In this document: piece after piece, positions 52,674-61,667 of the stretch
Layout of the letters: each line of letters starts with the position of its first letter
How positions within the stretch are numbered: position 1 is the stretch's first letter
Assembly (NCBI GenBank): GCA_902725215.1
Contig: CACUVI010000012.1
Coordinates: forward strand, 62,001-126,000
Reading direction: 5' to 3'
Length of the DNA: 64,000 nt
Source of the DNA: Rhodospirillaceae bacterium LM-1
Lineage (GTDB): Bacteria > Pseudomonadota > Alphaproteobacteria > Rhodospirillales > WMHbin7
Program-made: the position numbers and the translations under genes
Notes under the pieces: generated by a model
What the model was told of the DNA's origin: nothing
Seen by the model: the letters and a program-made list of their open reading frames with translations, nothing else
Databases searched by the model: none

Positions 52674-52704
52674 CATCCCCTCCATTTCATGAAGGCTGTC
52701 CGCC

Positions 52705-54291
52705 ATGTCCGATTCATCCGCCCTTGCCCATAGTTCCAGCGCCTGGCCGTTTCAGGAAGCCAAGATGCTGCTCGAGGAGCGCTTGAAGGGAAAAACGCCT
52801 GAGAAAGGCTATGTGCTGTTCGAGACCGGCTATGGCCCCTCGGGCCTGCCCCATATCGGCACGTTCGGCGAAGTGGTGCGCACCACCATGGTGCGCAACG
52901 CCTTCAAGCTGTTGGCGCCGCAAATTCCCACCCGTTTGTTCGCCTTTTCCGACGATATGGACGGTTTGCGCAAAATCCCCGACAACATCCCCAACAAGGA
53001 TGTCGTGGCCCCGCATCTGGGCAAGCCGCTGACCAGCATTCCCGATCCCTTCGGCACGCATGAGAGCTTCGGCCATCACAACAACGCCAGGCTGCGCGGT
53101 TTTCTCGATTCCTTTGGTTTCGACTACGAGTTCCAGTCGGCCACCGACTGGTACAAATCGGGACGCTTCGACCGCGCAGCACTTCGCGTGCTGGAATGCT
53201 ATGACGACGTCATCAATGTCGTTCTGCCCACCTTGGGGCCGGAACGCCGTGAAACCTATTCGCCTTTCCTGCCAGTTTGTCCGAAGACGGGGCGGGTGCT
53301 GCAAGTGCCGGTGATCGAACGCAAGTTGGATGCGGGCACCATCGTCTATAGGGACGAGGACGGCAGCCTGAAGGAAACGCCGGTGACCGGCGGAAACTGC
53401 AAAATGCAGTGGAAGTGCGATTGGGCGATGCGCTGGTACGCGCTGGGCGTCGATTACGAAATGAGCGGCAAGGACTTGATCGATTCCGTAACGCTGTCTT
53501 CGAAAATCTGCCGCATCCTGGGCGGCCAGCCGCCCATGAATCTGACCTACGAATTGTTTTTGGACGACAAGGGCCAGAAGATTTCCAAGTCGAAAGGCAA
53601 TGGCTTGGCGGTGGAAGACTGGCTGAAATACGCGCCCGAGGAAAGCCTGGCTTGGTACATGTTCCAGGCCCCCAAGCGGGCCAAGCGGCTATTCTTCGAC
53701 GTCATCCCGCGTGCGGTCGATGATTATCTGTCCAGCGTCGAGAAGTTCCCGGCCCAGGAGGAAAAGGCGCGGTTGGACAATCCAGTCTGGCACATTCATG
53801 CCGGACAGCCGCCAATCAACGCCGCCCCGGTGGGATTCGCCATGTTGCTGAATTTGGTGTCGGTGGCGCATGCCGAGGACAAGGCTACCATCTGGCGCTA
53901 TATCCAGCGCTACGCGCCCACGGCGTCGCCCGCAACCCACCCCATGCTGGACCGATTGGCGGGTTACGCCATCGCCTATTATGATGATTTCGTAAAGCCC
54001 GCCAAAACCTACCGCAAGGCTTCGCCCGCCGAAGCGGCAGCGCTTTCCGATCTGGCTGAGGCCCTGAAGAAATCGCCCGTCGAAGCCGAAGCCCTGCAAT
54101 CGGCGGTCTACGATACCGGCAAAGCCCATGCCCAGACCTTTCCCGAATTGAAGGATTGGTTCAAGGCGCTCTACCAAATTCTGCTGGGCCAGGATCAGGG
54201 GCCGCGCATGGGCGGTTTCTTCGCGCTGTATGGCATTCAGGAAAGCATCGCTTTGCTGGAACGTGCCGCCAGGGGCGAGGAGATGGCTTAA
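52705..54291 (+). CDS. lysS: Lysyl-tRNA synthetase, class I
   Basis: Charges tRNA-Lys. The 528-residue protein is the class I (archaeal-type) enzyme found in many alphaproteobacteria, not the usual bacterial class II enzyme. The HIGH-like site is in GPSGLPHIGTFGEVVRTTMV and the KMSKS-like site in GQKISKSKGNGLAVEDWL. The middle holds ENYSP-type substrate loops (ETYSPFLPVCPKTGRVLQVP) and a helical anticodon-binding end. A terminator follows. Identification is strong. Confidence 0.95.
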   Translation: MSDSSALAHSSSAWPFQEAKMLLEERLKGKTPEKGYVLFETGYGPSGLPHIGTFGEVVRTTMVRNAFKLLAPQIPTRLFAFSDDMDGLRKIPDNIPNKDVVAPHLGKPLTSIPDPFGTHESFGHHNNARLRGFLDSFGFDYEFQSATDWYKSGRFDRAALRVLECYDDVINVVLPTLGPERRETYSPFLPVCPKTGRVLQVPVIERKLDAGTIVYRDEDGSLKETPVTGGNCKMQWKCDWAMRWYALGVDYEMSGKDLIDSVTLSSKICRILGGQPPMNLTYELFLDDKGQKISKSKGNGLAVEDWLKYAPEESLAWYMFQAPKRAKRLFFDVIPRAVDDYLSSVEKFPAQEEKARLDNPVWHIHAGQPPINAAPVGFAMLLNLVSVAHAEDKATIWRYIQRYAPTASPATHPMLDRLAGYAIAYYDDFVKPAKTYRKASPAEAAALSDLAEALKKSPVEAEALQSAVYDTGKAHAQTFPELKDWFKALYQILLGQDQGPRMGGFFALYGIQESIALLERAARGEEMA

Positions 54292-54353
54292 CCGGCATTA
54301 TATTCCCTGCCGATGGCAGGATTTGCCCTGCCTGGGCCTGTTGGCGATCATGA

Positions 54354-54382
54354 AAACGGCGGATTTCCGCCGTTTCTCTTTT
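54354..54382 (+). terminator. Intrinsic terminator after lysS
   Basis: The inverted repeat AAACGGCGGA (54354-54363) and TCCGCCGTTT (54366-54375) is followed by CTCTTTT. It lies 62 bp past the lysS stop and 60 bp before the EF-hand gene, so it ends the lysS transcript. Confidence 0.85.
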
Positions 54383-54435
54383 GGCGCAACGATTGCATGT
54401 GTCTCCTCGGACGAGTCTGCGCGTAAGGAGGCACC

Positions 54436-55161
54436 ATGTTCGACGCCATCAAGAATGTTTCGGCTTTCAATAGTCGGGGACAAAATGACCTGTTCGCCTC
54501 ATGCAGTTCGGCCCAGGAGATCACCGACGCCTTTCAAAAGGAACTGGCCCGCACGATTGCCGACTCCCAGAATGTGAAACCCTATATCGTGGGCGGTGAC
54601 GCCTGCCAGGGCGTGTTCGGCAAAATGGACACCAGCGGCGACGGGTCGCTTAGCAAGGATGAAGCGCTTCAGGCCTTGATGCCGGTGGTCGAGGACGCCG
54701 ACATCGCCGAGCGCATTTACGGCATTCTCGATCCCACCGGCAGCGGCCAGGTCAGCCAGGAACGTTTCAATCAGTGCCTGGATACGGTGATCAAGATCAC
54801 CAGCTTCGAGGCGCATCTGAACATCACGGAAATAACCCAGGTCTCGGGCACATTCGCCAACGAGGGCGATTTCGAGGAAGTCGTGGCGGGTCTTCGCAAT
54901 CAAGACGGCATTTCCGGCCAAGCGGTCAGCACCGGGGGCTTGAGCGTGGATGGCTTTTGGATGAAGCTGATGGAAGAGTTGGACAAGAATCGCGGCAGGA
55001 AATCCAGCGTTTCCGGCGAGGAAGCGGCCGCTTCGCCCCAAGCCTCGGCCGCCGCCGGGGGAGCGCAGGCCAGCTTCCAGTCGGCGACCTATGCCGAAGC
55101 CAGCATTTCGGTGGAAACGGTCAGCGCCAATCTGGGGGCCGTCTTCTCGACCATGGCCTGA
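54436..55161 (+). CDS. EF-hand domain protein (function unknown)
   Basis: A 241-residue protein with AAGGAGG 5 bp before the ATG. Two EF-hand loops are visible: DTSGDGSLSKDE (residues about 65-76) is complete, and DPTGSGQVSQERF (about 100-112) lacks a second Asp but keeps the glycine and terminal Glu. The C-terminal third is Ala/Ser/Gln-rich and low complexity. No signal peptide or membrane segment is evident. It probably senses Ca2+ in the cytoplasm. It is a single gene between terminated lysS and the converging recJ. The partner is unknown. Confidence 0.85.
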   Translation: MFDAIKNVSAFNSRGQNDLFASCSSAQEITDAFQKELARTIADSQNVKPYIVGGDACQGVFGKMDTSGDGSLSKDEALQALMPVVEDADIAERIYGILDPTGSGQVSQERFNQCLDTVIKITSFEAHLNITEITQVSGTFANEGDFEEVVAGLRNQDGISGQAVSTGGLSVDGFWMKLMEELDKNRGRKSSVSGEEAAASPQASAAAGGAQASFQSATYAEASISVETVSANLGAVFSTMA

Positions 55162-55188
55162 TCGTCAGGCTGAGATTCCGGGCAGGCT

Positions 55189-56952
55189 TTATGGGATTGC
55201 CGCGTCGTCGATGACCAGTTGGGCTGATCTGCGGCCTTGCCAAGTGTCGGCGCGCAGCGATCCCGCGATGTGGATGGGATCGCCCTTCGACGCCAGCAAG
55301 GCGTGCCCCAGTTCGGAATCGGCGGACTTGAAAGCGATGGCCTTCAGCCAGCCGCCGCCCGGTCCCGCCAAATTCACCCGTACATGGCCCATGCCCACAA
55401 TGTCGGCTTTGGCGATGCGCACGCCCGCTAGGGCGAATTTCGGCTCCTCGTTGCCAGCGCCGTAAGGGCCGCAACGCTCCAACGTTTCCACAAGGTCGTA
55501 ATTGGCCCCTCCCGGCTCCAAGGCGCCGTCCAGGGTTAGGACGGGGGCAAGGCCGGAATCGGCTTGCAGGCGCAGACGCTCGGCCAGGAAATGAGCCAGT
55601 TCGGGTAGGCGGTCGGCGCTTACGGTAAAGCCCGCCGCCATGGCGTGCCCGCCGCCATTGATCAGCAAGCCGCTTTGGCGGGCGGCGATGATGGCGGCAC
55701 CCAGATCGACGCCGTTCACCGAGCGGCCAGACCCTTTGCCCACGCCGTTCTCAATCGCCACCACGCAAGCAGGCCGGGCGTAGCGCTCTTTCAATCGACC
55801 GGCCACGATGCCAATGACGCCAGGATGCCAGCCGTCGCCAAAGGCGAACAGCAAAGGCGCATCCTCGCTGGCTGTGCTTTCCACCTGCTCGATGGCTTCC
55901 AACAGAACGACGGCCTCGATCTCCTGGCGCTGCAAATTAAGCTCGTTCAGTTTGGCCGCCAGTTGCGCCGCCTCGATTGGATCGTCGCAAGACAACAGAC
56001 GGGTTCCCAAATCGGCAGCGCCCACGCGCCCACCCGCATTGATGCGCGGCCCCAGAAGAAATCCGGCGTGCCAGGCATTGGGCTTCTCGGTCAGTTTGGC
56101 GACATCGCCCAGGGCGGCCAAGCCGACATTGGCGCGCCTAGCCATAATTTTCAGGCCTTGCGTGACCAGCGCACGGTTTAAACCCTTCAGCGGCACCACG
56201 TCGCAGACGGTGCCCAGGGCCACAAGGTCGAGCCACTGCATCAGATCGGGTTCGACGCGTTGGGAGGAATACCATCCGGCTTGGCGCAAAGTGCGGTTGG
56301 TGGCGACGGCCAGCAGAAAGACAACGCCGACGGCGGCCAGATGGCCTAAACCCCGCGCTTCGTCGATGCGGTTGGGATTGACCACGGCCAGCGCCTTGGG
56401 CAATCGCGGCTCGGCTTCGTGATGGTCGGCGACGATGACGTCCAAGCCAAAATTGGCAGCCTCCTCCAGCGGGTCGAAGGCGGTGGTGCCGCAATCGACC
56501 GTGACCACGACGCCCGCTCCTTCGTCCTTCAGCTTGCGCAGCGCCTTGGCGTTGGGGCCGTACCCTTCGGCCACGCGATCGGGAATGTAAACCCGCACGC
56601 GACCGCCCGCCTGCTCCAAAAAACGCTTCAGCAGCGCCGACGAGGTGGCGCCATCGACATCGTAATCTCCGAAAACGGCAATCAGCTCGCCTGACATGAC
56701 GGCGCTGGCCAAGCGCTCGGCGGCGCGGTCCATGTCCTTCAGGCTGCTGGGGTCGGGAAGAAAAGTGCGCAGGGAAGGATTGAGGTAGGACTCGGCATCG
56801 TCCAGGGTGACGCCGCGCCCGGCCATTACCCGCCCGACGATTTCCGCCACGCGCAGCCGTTGGGAAAAAGCGAGCGCCAGCCGCTCGTCGGCATCGCGCA
56901 ACATCCAGCGCCGCCCGTTGATCGACCGCTCGACGCCAAGAAAGGCGTTCAT
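55189..56952 (-). CDS. recJ: Single-stranded-DNA exonuclease RecJ
   Basis: 5'-3' single-strand exonuclease of recombination and repair. The 587-residue protein has the DHH phosphoesterase motifs: FGDYDVDGATSSALL, VTVDCGTTAFDPL and DVIVADHHEAEPRLP, then NAGGRVGAADLGTRLLS and GGHAMAAGFTVSAD (DHHA1). Its start overlaps the glpX stop (ATGA). It is the last gene of the ompA-like/aminotransferase/hom/glpX/recJ run. Identification is secure. Confidence 0.96.
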   Translation of the reverse strand: MNAFLGVERSINGRRWMLRDADERLALAFSQRLRVAEIVGRVMAGRGVTLDDAESYLNPSLRTFLPDPSSLKDMDRAAERLASAVMSGELIAVFGDYDVDGATSSALLKRFLEQAGGRVRVYIPDRVAEGYGPNAKALRKLKDEGAGVVVTVDCGTTAFDPLEEAANFGLDVIVADHHEAEPRLPKALAVVNPNRIDEARGLGHLAAVGVVFLLAVATNRTLRQAGWYSSQRVEPDLMQWLDLVALGTVCDVVPLKGLNRALVTQGLKIMARRANVGLAALGDVAKLTEKPNAWHAGFLLGPRINAGGRVGAADLGTRLLSCDDPIEAAQLAAKLNELNLQRQEIEAVVLLEAIEQVESTASEDAPLLFAFGDGWHPGVIGIVAGRLKERYARPACVVAIENGVGKGSGRSVNGVDLGAAIIAARQSGLLINGGGHAMAAGFTVSADRLPELAHFLAERLRLQADSGLAPVLTLDGALEPGGANYDLVETLERCGPYGAGNEEPKFALAGVRIAKADIVGMGHVRVNLAGPGGGWLKAIAFKSADSELGHALLASKGDPIHIAGSLRADTWQGRRSAQLVIDDAAIP

Positions 56953-57941
56953 GCGGCTTCGCCGGAATCCTTGAGAAGGAAATTATGGTGCGATTCGACC
57001 AGACGCATGGTGCCGCTGCGGGCGCGCATGACCAGAGAATGGGTGATGGCGCCGCCGCTATGTCGGCGCACGCCCATCAGCATGGCGCCATCCGTCACGC
57101 CCGTGGCCGCGAACATGGCCTCGCCGCGCACCATGTCGGCAATGGTCAGCTTGCCCGATTGGTCGCAATGTCCGGCGGCGCGCGCCCTGGCCTTTTCGGC
57201 CTCGTTGCGAAACATCAGGCGGCACTGCATCTGCGCGCCCGTGCAAGCCAGGGCGGTGGCGGCCAACACGCCTTCGGGCGCGCCGCCAGAACCCATATAG
57301 ATGTCGATGCCGCTGCCGGGAAGCGCCGTGGCGATCACGCCCGACACGTCGCCATCAGTGATCAGAACGATTCTGGCGCCTGCGTCGCGCACCTTGCCGA
57401 TCAAGTCCTCATGGCGGGGACGGTCCAGGATGCAAACCATCAGATCCGCGACCTCGACGCCCTTGGCCATGGCCAACCTGCGCAGGTTTTCCGCAGGCTC
57501 GTCGTCGATGTCGATGACGCCCACCGGCAGGCCCGGGCCGACGGCGATCTTTTCCATATGGATATCGGGGACTGGAAGAAAGCCGCCATTCTCCGTCAGC
57601 GCCAGCACGGCCACGGCGTTATGGCCGCCCTTGGCGACGATGGAGGTTCCTTCCAGCGCGTCAAGCGCCAGATCTATGGCGGGTCCCTTGCCGTTGCCGA
57701 CCCGATCTCCGGTGAACAGCATCGGCACCTGGCCCACGTCGCCTTCGCCCACCACCACGCGCCCGTCGATGAACAGGGCGGAAAGGGCGGCGCGCATGGC
57801 TTCCATGGCGGCCGTGTCGGCCGCTTGCTCGTCGCCCCTGCCGATGAAGCGCGACGCCGCCAGGGCGGCGGCCTCGGTGACCCGCACGGCTTCCAGCGCC
57901 AGATTGCGGTCCATGGGCAGGCGGGGTTCGGACATCGGCAT
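56949..57941 (-). CDS. glpX: Fructose-1,6-bisphosphatase, class II (GlpX)
   Basis: Gluconeogenic phosphatase. The 330-residue protein opens MPMSEPRLPMDRNLALEAVR and has the class II metal-binding and substrate motifs VGEGDVGQVPMLFTGD, DLALDALEGTSIVAKGG and ITDGDVSGVIATALPG. It lies 12 bp downstream of hom, and recJ overlaps its end. The order hom-glpX-recJ is common in alphaproteobacteria. In-frame Met residues at 3 and 10 are alternative starts; GAGG is upstream of the first. Identification is strong. Confidence 0.94.
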   Translation of the reverse strand: MPMSEPRLPMDRNLALEAVRVTEAAALAASRFIGRGDEQAADTAAMEAMRAALSALFIDGRVVVGEGDVGQVPMLFTGDRVGNGKGPAIDLALDALEGTSIVAKGGHNAVAVLALTENGGFLPVPDIHMEKIAVGPGLPVGVIDIDDEPAENLRRLAMAKGVEVADLMVCILDRPRHEDLIGKVRDAGARIVLITDGDVSGVIATALPGSGIDIYMGSGGAPEGVLAATALACTGAQMQCRLMFRNEAEKARARAAGHCDQSGKLTIADMVRGEAMFAATGVTDGAMLMGVRRHSGGAITHSLVMRARSGTMRLVESHHNFLLKDSGEAA

Positions 57942-57953
57942 GGAAGACCTCGC

Positions 57954-59243
57954 TTAAGCGGATTCGATGCGGATCAGATGGGGTGGTTCGGACAGCGCGG
58001 GAAGGGCGGCGATGCGGGCCAGCGCCTTTTGCATCGAAGATTCCCTCGCTTCATGCAGGGTCATCACCACCGGCACCGGTTCGCCGGGATCGCGTCCACG
58101 CTGGATGATCTGTTCCATCGAGACGTTCTCGTCGCGCAGCGCCGCCGCGATGTCGGCAAAGACGCCCGGCTCGTCCTTGACCATCAGGCGGATGTAGTAG
58201 GCGCTGAGATGATCGCCAGCCGGAGCCGCCGGTTGCGGCTTCAGGCAAGACAGCGGCACGCCAAAAGCGGGCGTGACATGGCCCCTGGCGATATCGACCA
58301 GATCGGCAACCACGGCGGAAGCGGTCGGCCTGGCACCTGCGCCGCGGCCTTCCAGCACCGTGCGGCCTACGAAGTCGCCCTCGGTGACGATGGCGTTGAA
58401 CACGCCGTCTACATGAGCCAACGGGAAAGACAGCGGCACCATGGCCGGATAGACGCGGGCCTCGACGCCCTTATCCGTCTGGCGGGCGATGCCCAGCAGC
58501 TTGATGCGATAGCCCAACTCGTCGGCATATTGGATATCCAGGGCCGAAACGTGGCGGATGCCTTCGCAGGTCACGGAATCAAGGTCGATGGGCATGGCAA
58601 AGGCCAAACTGGCCAGAATGGCCAGCTTGTGCGCCGTGTCCACGCCGTCGATGTCGAAACTAGGATCGGCCTCGGCATAGCCCAGCTTCTGCGCTTCTGC
58701 CAATACGTCGGCGAAATCGCGGCCCGAAGCGCGCATGGTGGTCAGGATGTAGTTGCAGGTGCCGTTCAAGATGCCCATGACCTGGGTGACGCGGTTGCCC
58801 GCCAATCCTTCGCGCAGGCTTTTGATGATGGGAATGCCGCCGCCCACCGACGCCTCGAAACCGATCGACGCGCCCAGCGTGTCGGCAAGTTTTGCCAGTT
58901 CCACGCCGTGATGGGCGATCATCGCCTTGTTGGCGGTGACGACATGCTTGCCCTTGGCCAAGGCGCCCTTGACGATTTCAAGGGCGATGCCCGCGGCACC
59001 GCCGATCAATTCGACCAGCACGTCGTAATCGGCGTCGGCCACCATCTTGCGCGCATCTTCGTAGAAGGCGGCATTGCCCAGATCGATGCCCGCCGGGCGC
59101 TCAAGCGCCGAAACGGCCACGAGGCGCAGGGGGCGGCCAGCCCTGGCTTCCAGCAAGCCAGCTTGCTCGCGCAACAGGCTGGCGGTTCCGCCGCCGACCG
59201 TTCCCAGGCCCGCCAGCGCGATTTTCAAAGGTTCGACATTCAT
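57954..59243 (-). CDS. hom: Homoserine dehydrogenase
   Basis: Reduces aspartate semialdehyde to homoserine in threonine and methionine synthesis. The 429-residue protein has the NAD(P)-binding LAGLGTVGGGTASLLREQ, the catalytic region with VVTANKAMIAHHG, GGGIPIIKSLREGLAGNRV, and a C-terminal ACT domain (IRLMVKDEPGVFADIAAAL) that should make it sensitive to threonine. It starts 4 bp inside the end of the aminotransferase gene. Identification is secure. Confidence 0.96.
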   Translation of the reverse strand: MNVEPLKIALAGLGTVGGGTASLLREQAGLLEARAGRPLRLVAVSALERPAGIDLGNAAFYEDARKMVADADYDVLVELIGGAAGIALEIVKGALAKGKHVVTANKAMIAHHGVELAKLADTLGASIGFEASVGGGIPIIKSLREGLAGNRVTQVMGILNGTCNYILTTMRASGRDFADVLAEAQKLGYAEADPSFDIDGVDTAHKLAILASLAFAMPIDLDSVTCEGIRHVSALDIQYADELGYRIKLLGIARQTDKGVEARVYPAMVPLSFPLAHVDGVFNAIVTEGDFVGRTVLEGRGAGARPTASAVVADLVDIARGHVTPAFGVPLSCLKPQPAAPAGDHLSAYYIRLMVKDEPGVFADIAAALRDENVSMEQIIQRGRDPGEPVPVVMTLHEARESSMQKALARIAALPALSEPPHLIRIESA

Positions 59244-60460
59244 CCCGCGGCCCGTTTCTTTTCAGCGTCTTCCAGCACCTTGTCGTAGCTGGAGAGAAAG
59301 GTTTTGATGTTGCGCACGGCTTGGCGCGTGCGGTGAACGTTCTCGACCAAGCCGATGCGGACATGAGAATCGCCATGCTCGCCAAAGCCGATGCCGGGCG
59401 CTACCGCCACCTTGGCCTCCTGCATCAGGATTTTCGAGAATTCCAAGGACCCCAAATGCGCGAAAGCGGGCGGAATGGGCGCCCAGGCGAACATGGTGGC
59501 GGGCGGATTGGGAATCTCCCATCCGGCCTGCTGCAAACCTTCGATCAGCACGTCGCGCCTTTGCTTGTACATCAGGCGGATGTCATCGACGCAGTCCTGC
59601 GGACCGTTCAAGGCCGCCGCCGCCGCCACCTGGATGGGGGTGAAAGCGCCATAGTCCAGATACGACTTAATGCGGGTCAAGGCCGAGATCAGCCGCTTGT
59701 TGCCTGCGGCAAAGCCGATGCGCCAGCCCGGCATGTTGTAGGTCTTGCTCATCGAGGTGAATTCGACGGCGATCTCGCGCGCTCCCGGCACCTGCAAAAT
59801 CGAGGGCGGCGGCGTGATGTCGAAATAGATTTCCGAATAGGCCAGGTCCGACAGGATGTAGATGCCGTGATGGCGGCAGAAATCCACCACCTGGGCGTAG
59901 AAGTCGAGGTCGGCTATGTAGGCCGTGGGGTTCGACGGATAGTTCAGCACGATGGCCACCGGCTTGGGCACGCTGTGATGCACGCCGCGCTCGATGGCTT
60001 TCAGCAGTTCGGGTCCCGGCGCCACCGGAATGTAGCGGCAGGTGCCGCCCGCGATGATGAAGCCGAAAGGATGGATGGGATAGCTGGGATTGGGCACCAG
60101 CACCACGTCGCCCGGGCTGGTGATGGCCGAGGCCAGATTGGCAAGCCCCTCCTTCGACCCCAAGGTGACGACGACTTCGCTTTCCGGGTCGAGATCAACC
60201 CCGAAACGCCTAGCGTAATAAGAGGACAGCGCCTTGCGCAGGCCCGGGATGCCCTTGGACATGCTGTAGCGGTGCGCCTTGGGATTGTCGGCGGCTTCCT
60301 TCAGCTTGTCCACGATGTGCTTGGGCGTCGGCTGGTCGGGATTGCCCATGCCGAAATCGATGATGTCGTCGCCCGCGGCGCGGGCCTTGGCCTTCATGGC
60401 GTTGACTTCCGCGAAGACGTAAGGGGGCAACCGCTTGATGCGATGAAATTCCTGGTCCAT
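59240..60460 (-). CDS. Class I/II aminotransferase, AlaC/DapL-like
   Basis: A 406-residue PLP enzyme. Features are DIIDFGMGNPDQPTPKHI, TLGSKEGLANLASAI, NYPSNPTAYIADLDFY with the Asn-Pro pair, the aspartate in YILSDLAYSEIYFD, the PLP-bound Lys in SMSKTYNMPGWRIGFAAG and the substrate Arg in DSHVRIGLVENVHR. This matches the AlaC-type alanine or LL-diaminopimelate aminotransferase group, commonly upstream of hom. Which substrate it prefers cannot be decided from sequence. It overlaps hom by 4 bp. Identification of the family is strong. Confidence 0.92.
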   Translation of the reverse strand: MDQEFHRIKRLPPYVFAEVNAMKAKARAAGDDIIDFGMGNPDQPTPKHIVDKLKEAADNPKAHRYSMSKGIPGLRKALSSYYARRFGVDLDPESEVVVTLGSKEGLANLASAITSPGDVVLVPNPSYPIHPFGFIIAGGTCRYIPVAPGPELLKAIERGVHHSVPKPVAIVLNYPSNPTAYIADLDFYAQVVDFCRHHGIYILSDLAYSEIYFDITPPPSILQVPGAREIAVEFTSMSKTYNMPGWRIGFAAGNKRLISALTRIKSYLDYGAFTPIQVAAAAALNGPQDCVDDIRLMYKQRRDVLIEGLQQAGWEIPNPPATMFAWAPIPPAFAHLGSLEFSKILMQEAKVAVAPGIGFGEHGDSHVRIGLVENVHRTRQAVRNIKTFLSSYDKVLEDAEKKRAAG

Positions 60461-60482
60461 GTGAAACTGCCTTAACTCGGTG

Positions 60483-61505
60483 TTATTCGAAGAAGATTTC
60501 GACTCGCCGGTTCGCGGCCTCGACGTTGGACACGGGTTGGGTGTCGGCCAGCGCCATCACCGTCACCGCTCCGGGCGGCACGCCGAGGCCGATGATAGCT
60601 CGGGCGACCGCATTGGCGCGGACCCCGGAAATATCGCCCATGCCGCCCGCCTGATCGGTCATGCGGTTGGCGGAATGTCCGGCGATGCGGATGCGCTTGT
60701 TCTGCGCAATGGCCGTTTGGGCCAGTTGGCGCAGTTGGGATTGGGCTGCGGCGCTCAGCTCGGCTGAACCCGATTCGAAGGGGATGGCGGCGACTGCCGC
60801 CGAACCAAGCATCTGCGACTTGGGCACCGATCCTGCCGGAGCGGGGGCCATGGAACCAGCCGAAGCCATGGGTGACGGCGCAGAAGGCGCTGGGCCGGGA
60901 CCGGTAAAGAAGCCCTGCATCATCATTTCAGGCGTCAGCTTGGGCGAATTTTGCTCGGCGATGCGACGCTGGAACATTTCCTGCGCGCTCAGCGGCTGGC
61001 TGCTGGGCGGGGCGACGGCGGGCTGGCGGGCGGGAGCCGCGCCCATTGGGGCCGGGCTTGTGCCCGCTGCCTGGATGGGGGCCGAGGTGATCGGCGCCGA
61101 CACGCCAGCGGGCCTTGCCGTGGCAGCACCCGTGTCGCGTCTGATTTCCTCGTCGGAATATTTGGCCCGCTCCGAATCGGCGGCCAGACCCTTGGCTGCC
61201 AGGGCGCGCTGATTTTCAGGCGTTACCGCCGGGCGTTCCGGCACGCTGGACAGGCTGGGGAACTCGCCCGCCTCTTCCTTGCGGGCCGCCGTATTGGCGG
61301 CCGGGGCCTTCTCATTGGCCTTGGCGCCGTCCTCACCCGCAATGTAATCGCGGGTTCCCTTGTACCATTCGATGGGGTTGACGGCGTCGGGCACCGACGA
61401 ACAGGCGGCCAGGGCCGAGGCCAGCAGTGTGGCGGCCAAAGGGCCGGATTTGCGCTGGGCTTGGGCTTTCAGGGCAAAAATCCCCGGTCGGGTCTCGAAC
61501 GTCAT
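60483..61505 (-). CDS. OmpA-family lipoprotein
   Basis: A 340-residue protein from the ATG at 61505. An N-terminal hydrophobic leader (PLAATLLASALAAC) carries a lipobox near residue 35, unusually far in because a basic stretch (ALKAQAQRKSG) precedes it. A long Ala/Pro-rich linker runs to about residue 230. The C-terminal OmpA domain, which binds peptidoglycan, includes IPFESGSAELSAAAQSQL, RIRIAGHSANRM, VRANAVARAIIGLGV and NRRVEIFFE. It is 22 bp upstream of the aminotransferase gene and diverges from phaC. It probably ties the outer membrane to peptidoglycan. Confidence 0.87.
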   Translation of the reverse strand: MTFETRPGIFALKAQAQRKSGPLAATLLASALAACSSVPDAVNPIEWYKGTRDYIAGEDGAKANEKAPAANTAARKEEAGEFPSLSSVPERPAVTPENQRALAAKGLAADSERAKYSDEEIRRDTGAATARPAGVSAPITSAPIQAAGTSPAPMGAAPARQPAVAPPSSQPLSAQEMFQRRIAEQNSPKLTPEMMMQGFFTGPGPAPSAPSPMASAGSMAPAPAGSVPKSQMLGSAAVAAIPFESGSAELSAAAQSQLRQLAQTAIAQNKRIRIAGHSANRMTDQAGGMGDISGVRANAVARAIIGLGVPPGAVTVMALADTQPVSNVEAANRRVEIFFE

Positions 61506-61667
61506 GGCGCCTTCGGGCTCCTTACAGCGGTGAGCGGCTTTAAGAGGCTGGAAATAATCCAGACAGGCTTTCGGCCACAAGGGAAATAGGAGTATATAGA
61601 CACTAACAACGAAAGCCCAGCGCCCGGAAAGGGGCGGGCCAGCGCACCGGATCATAAGGGGAGAGCT

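Noticed and set aside
56985-59288. 767-codon plus-strand frame opposite glpX and hom
   Set aside because: It is His/Gly/Arg-rich antisense sequence over two well-identified genes.
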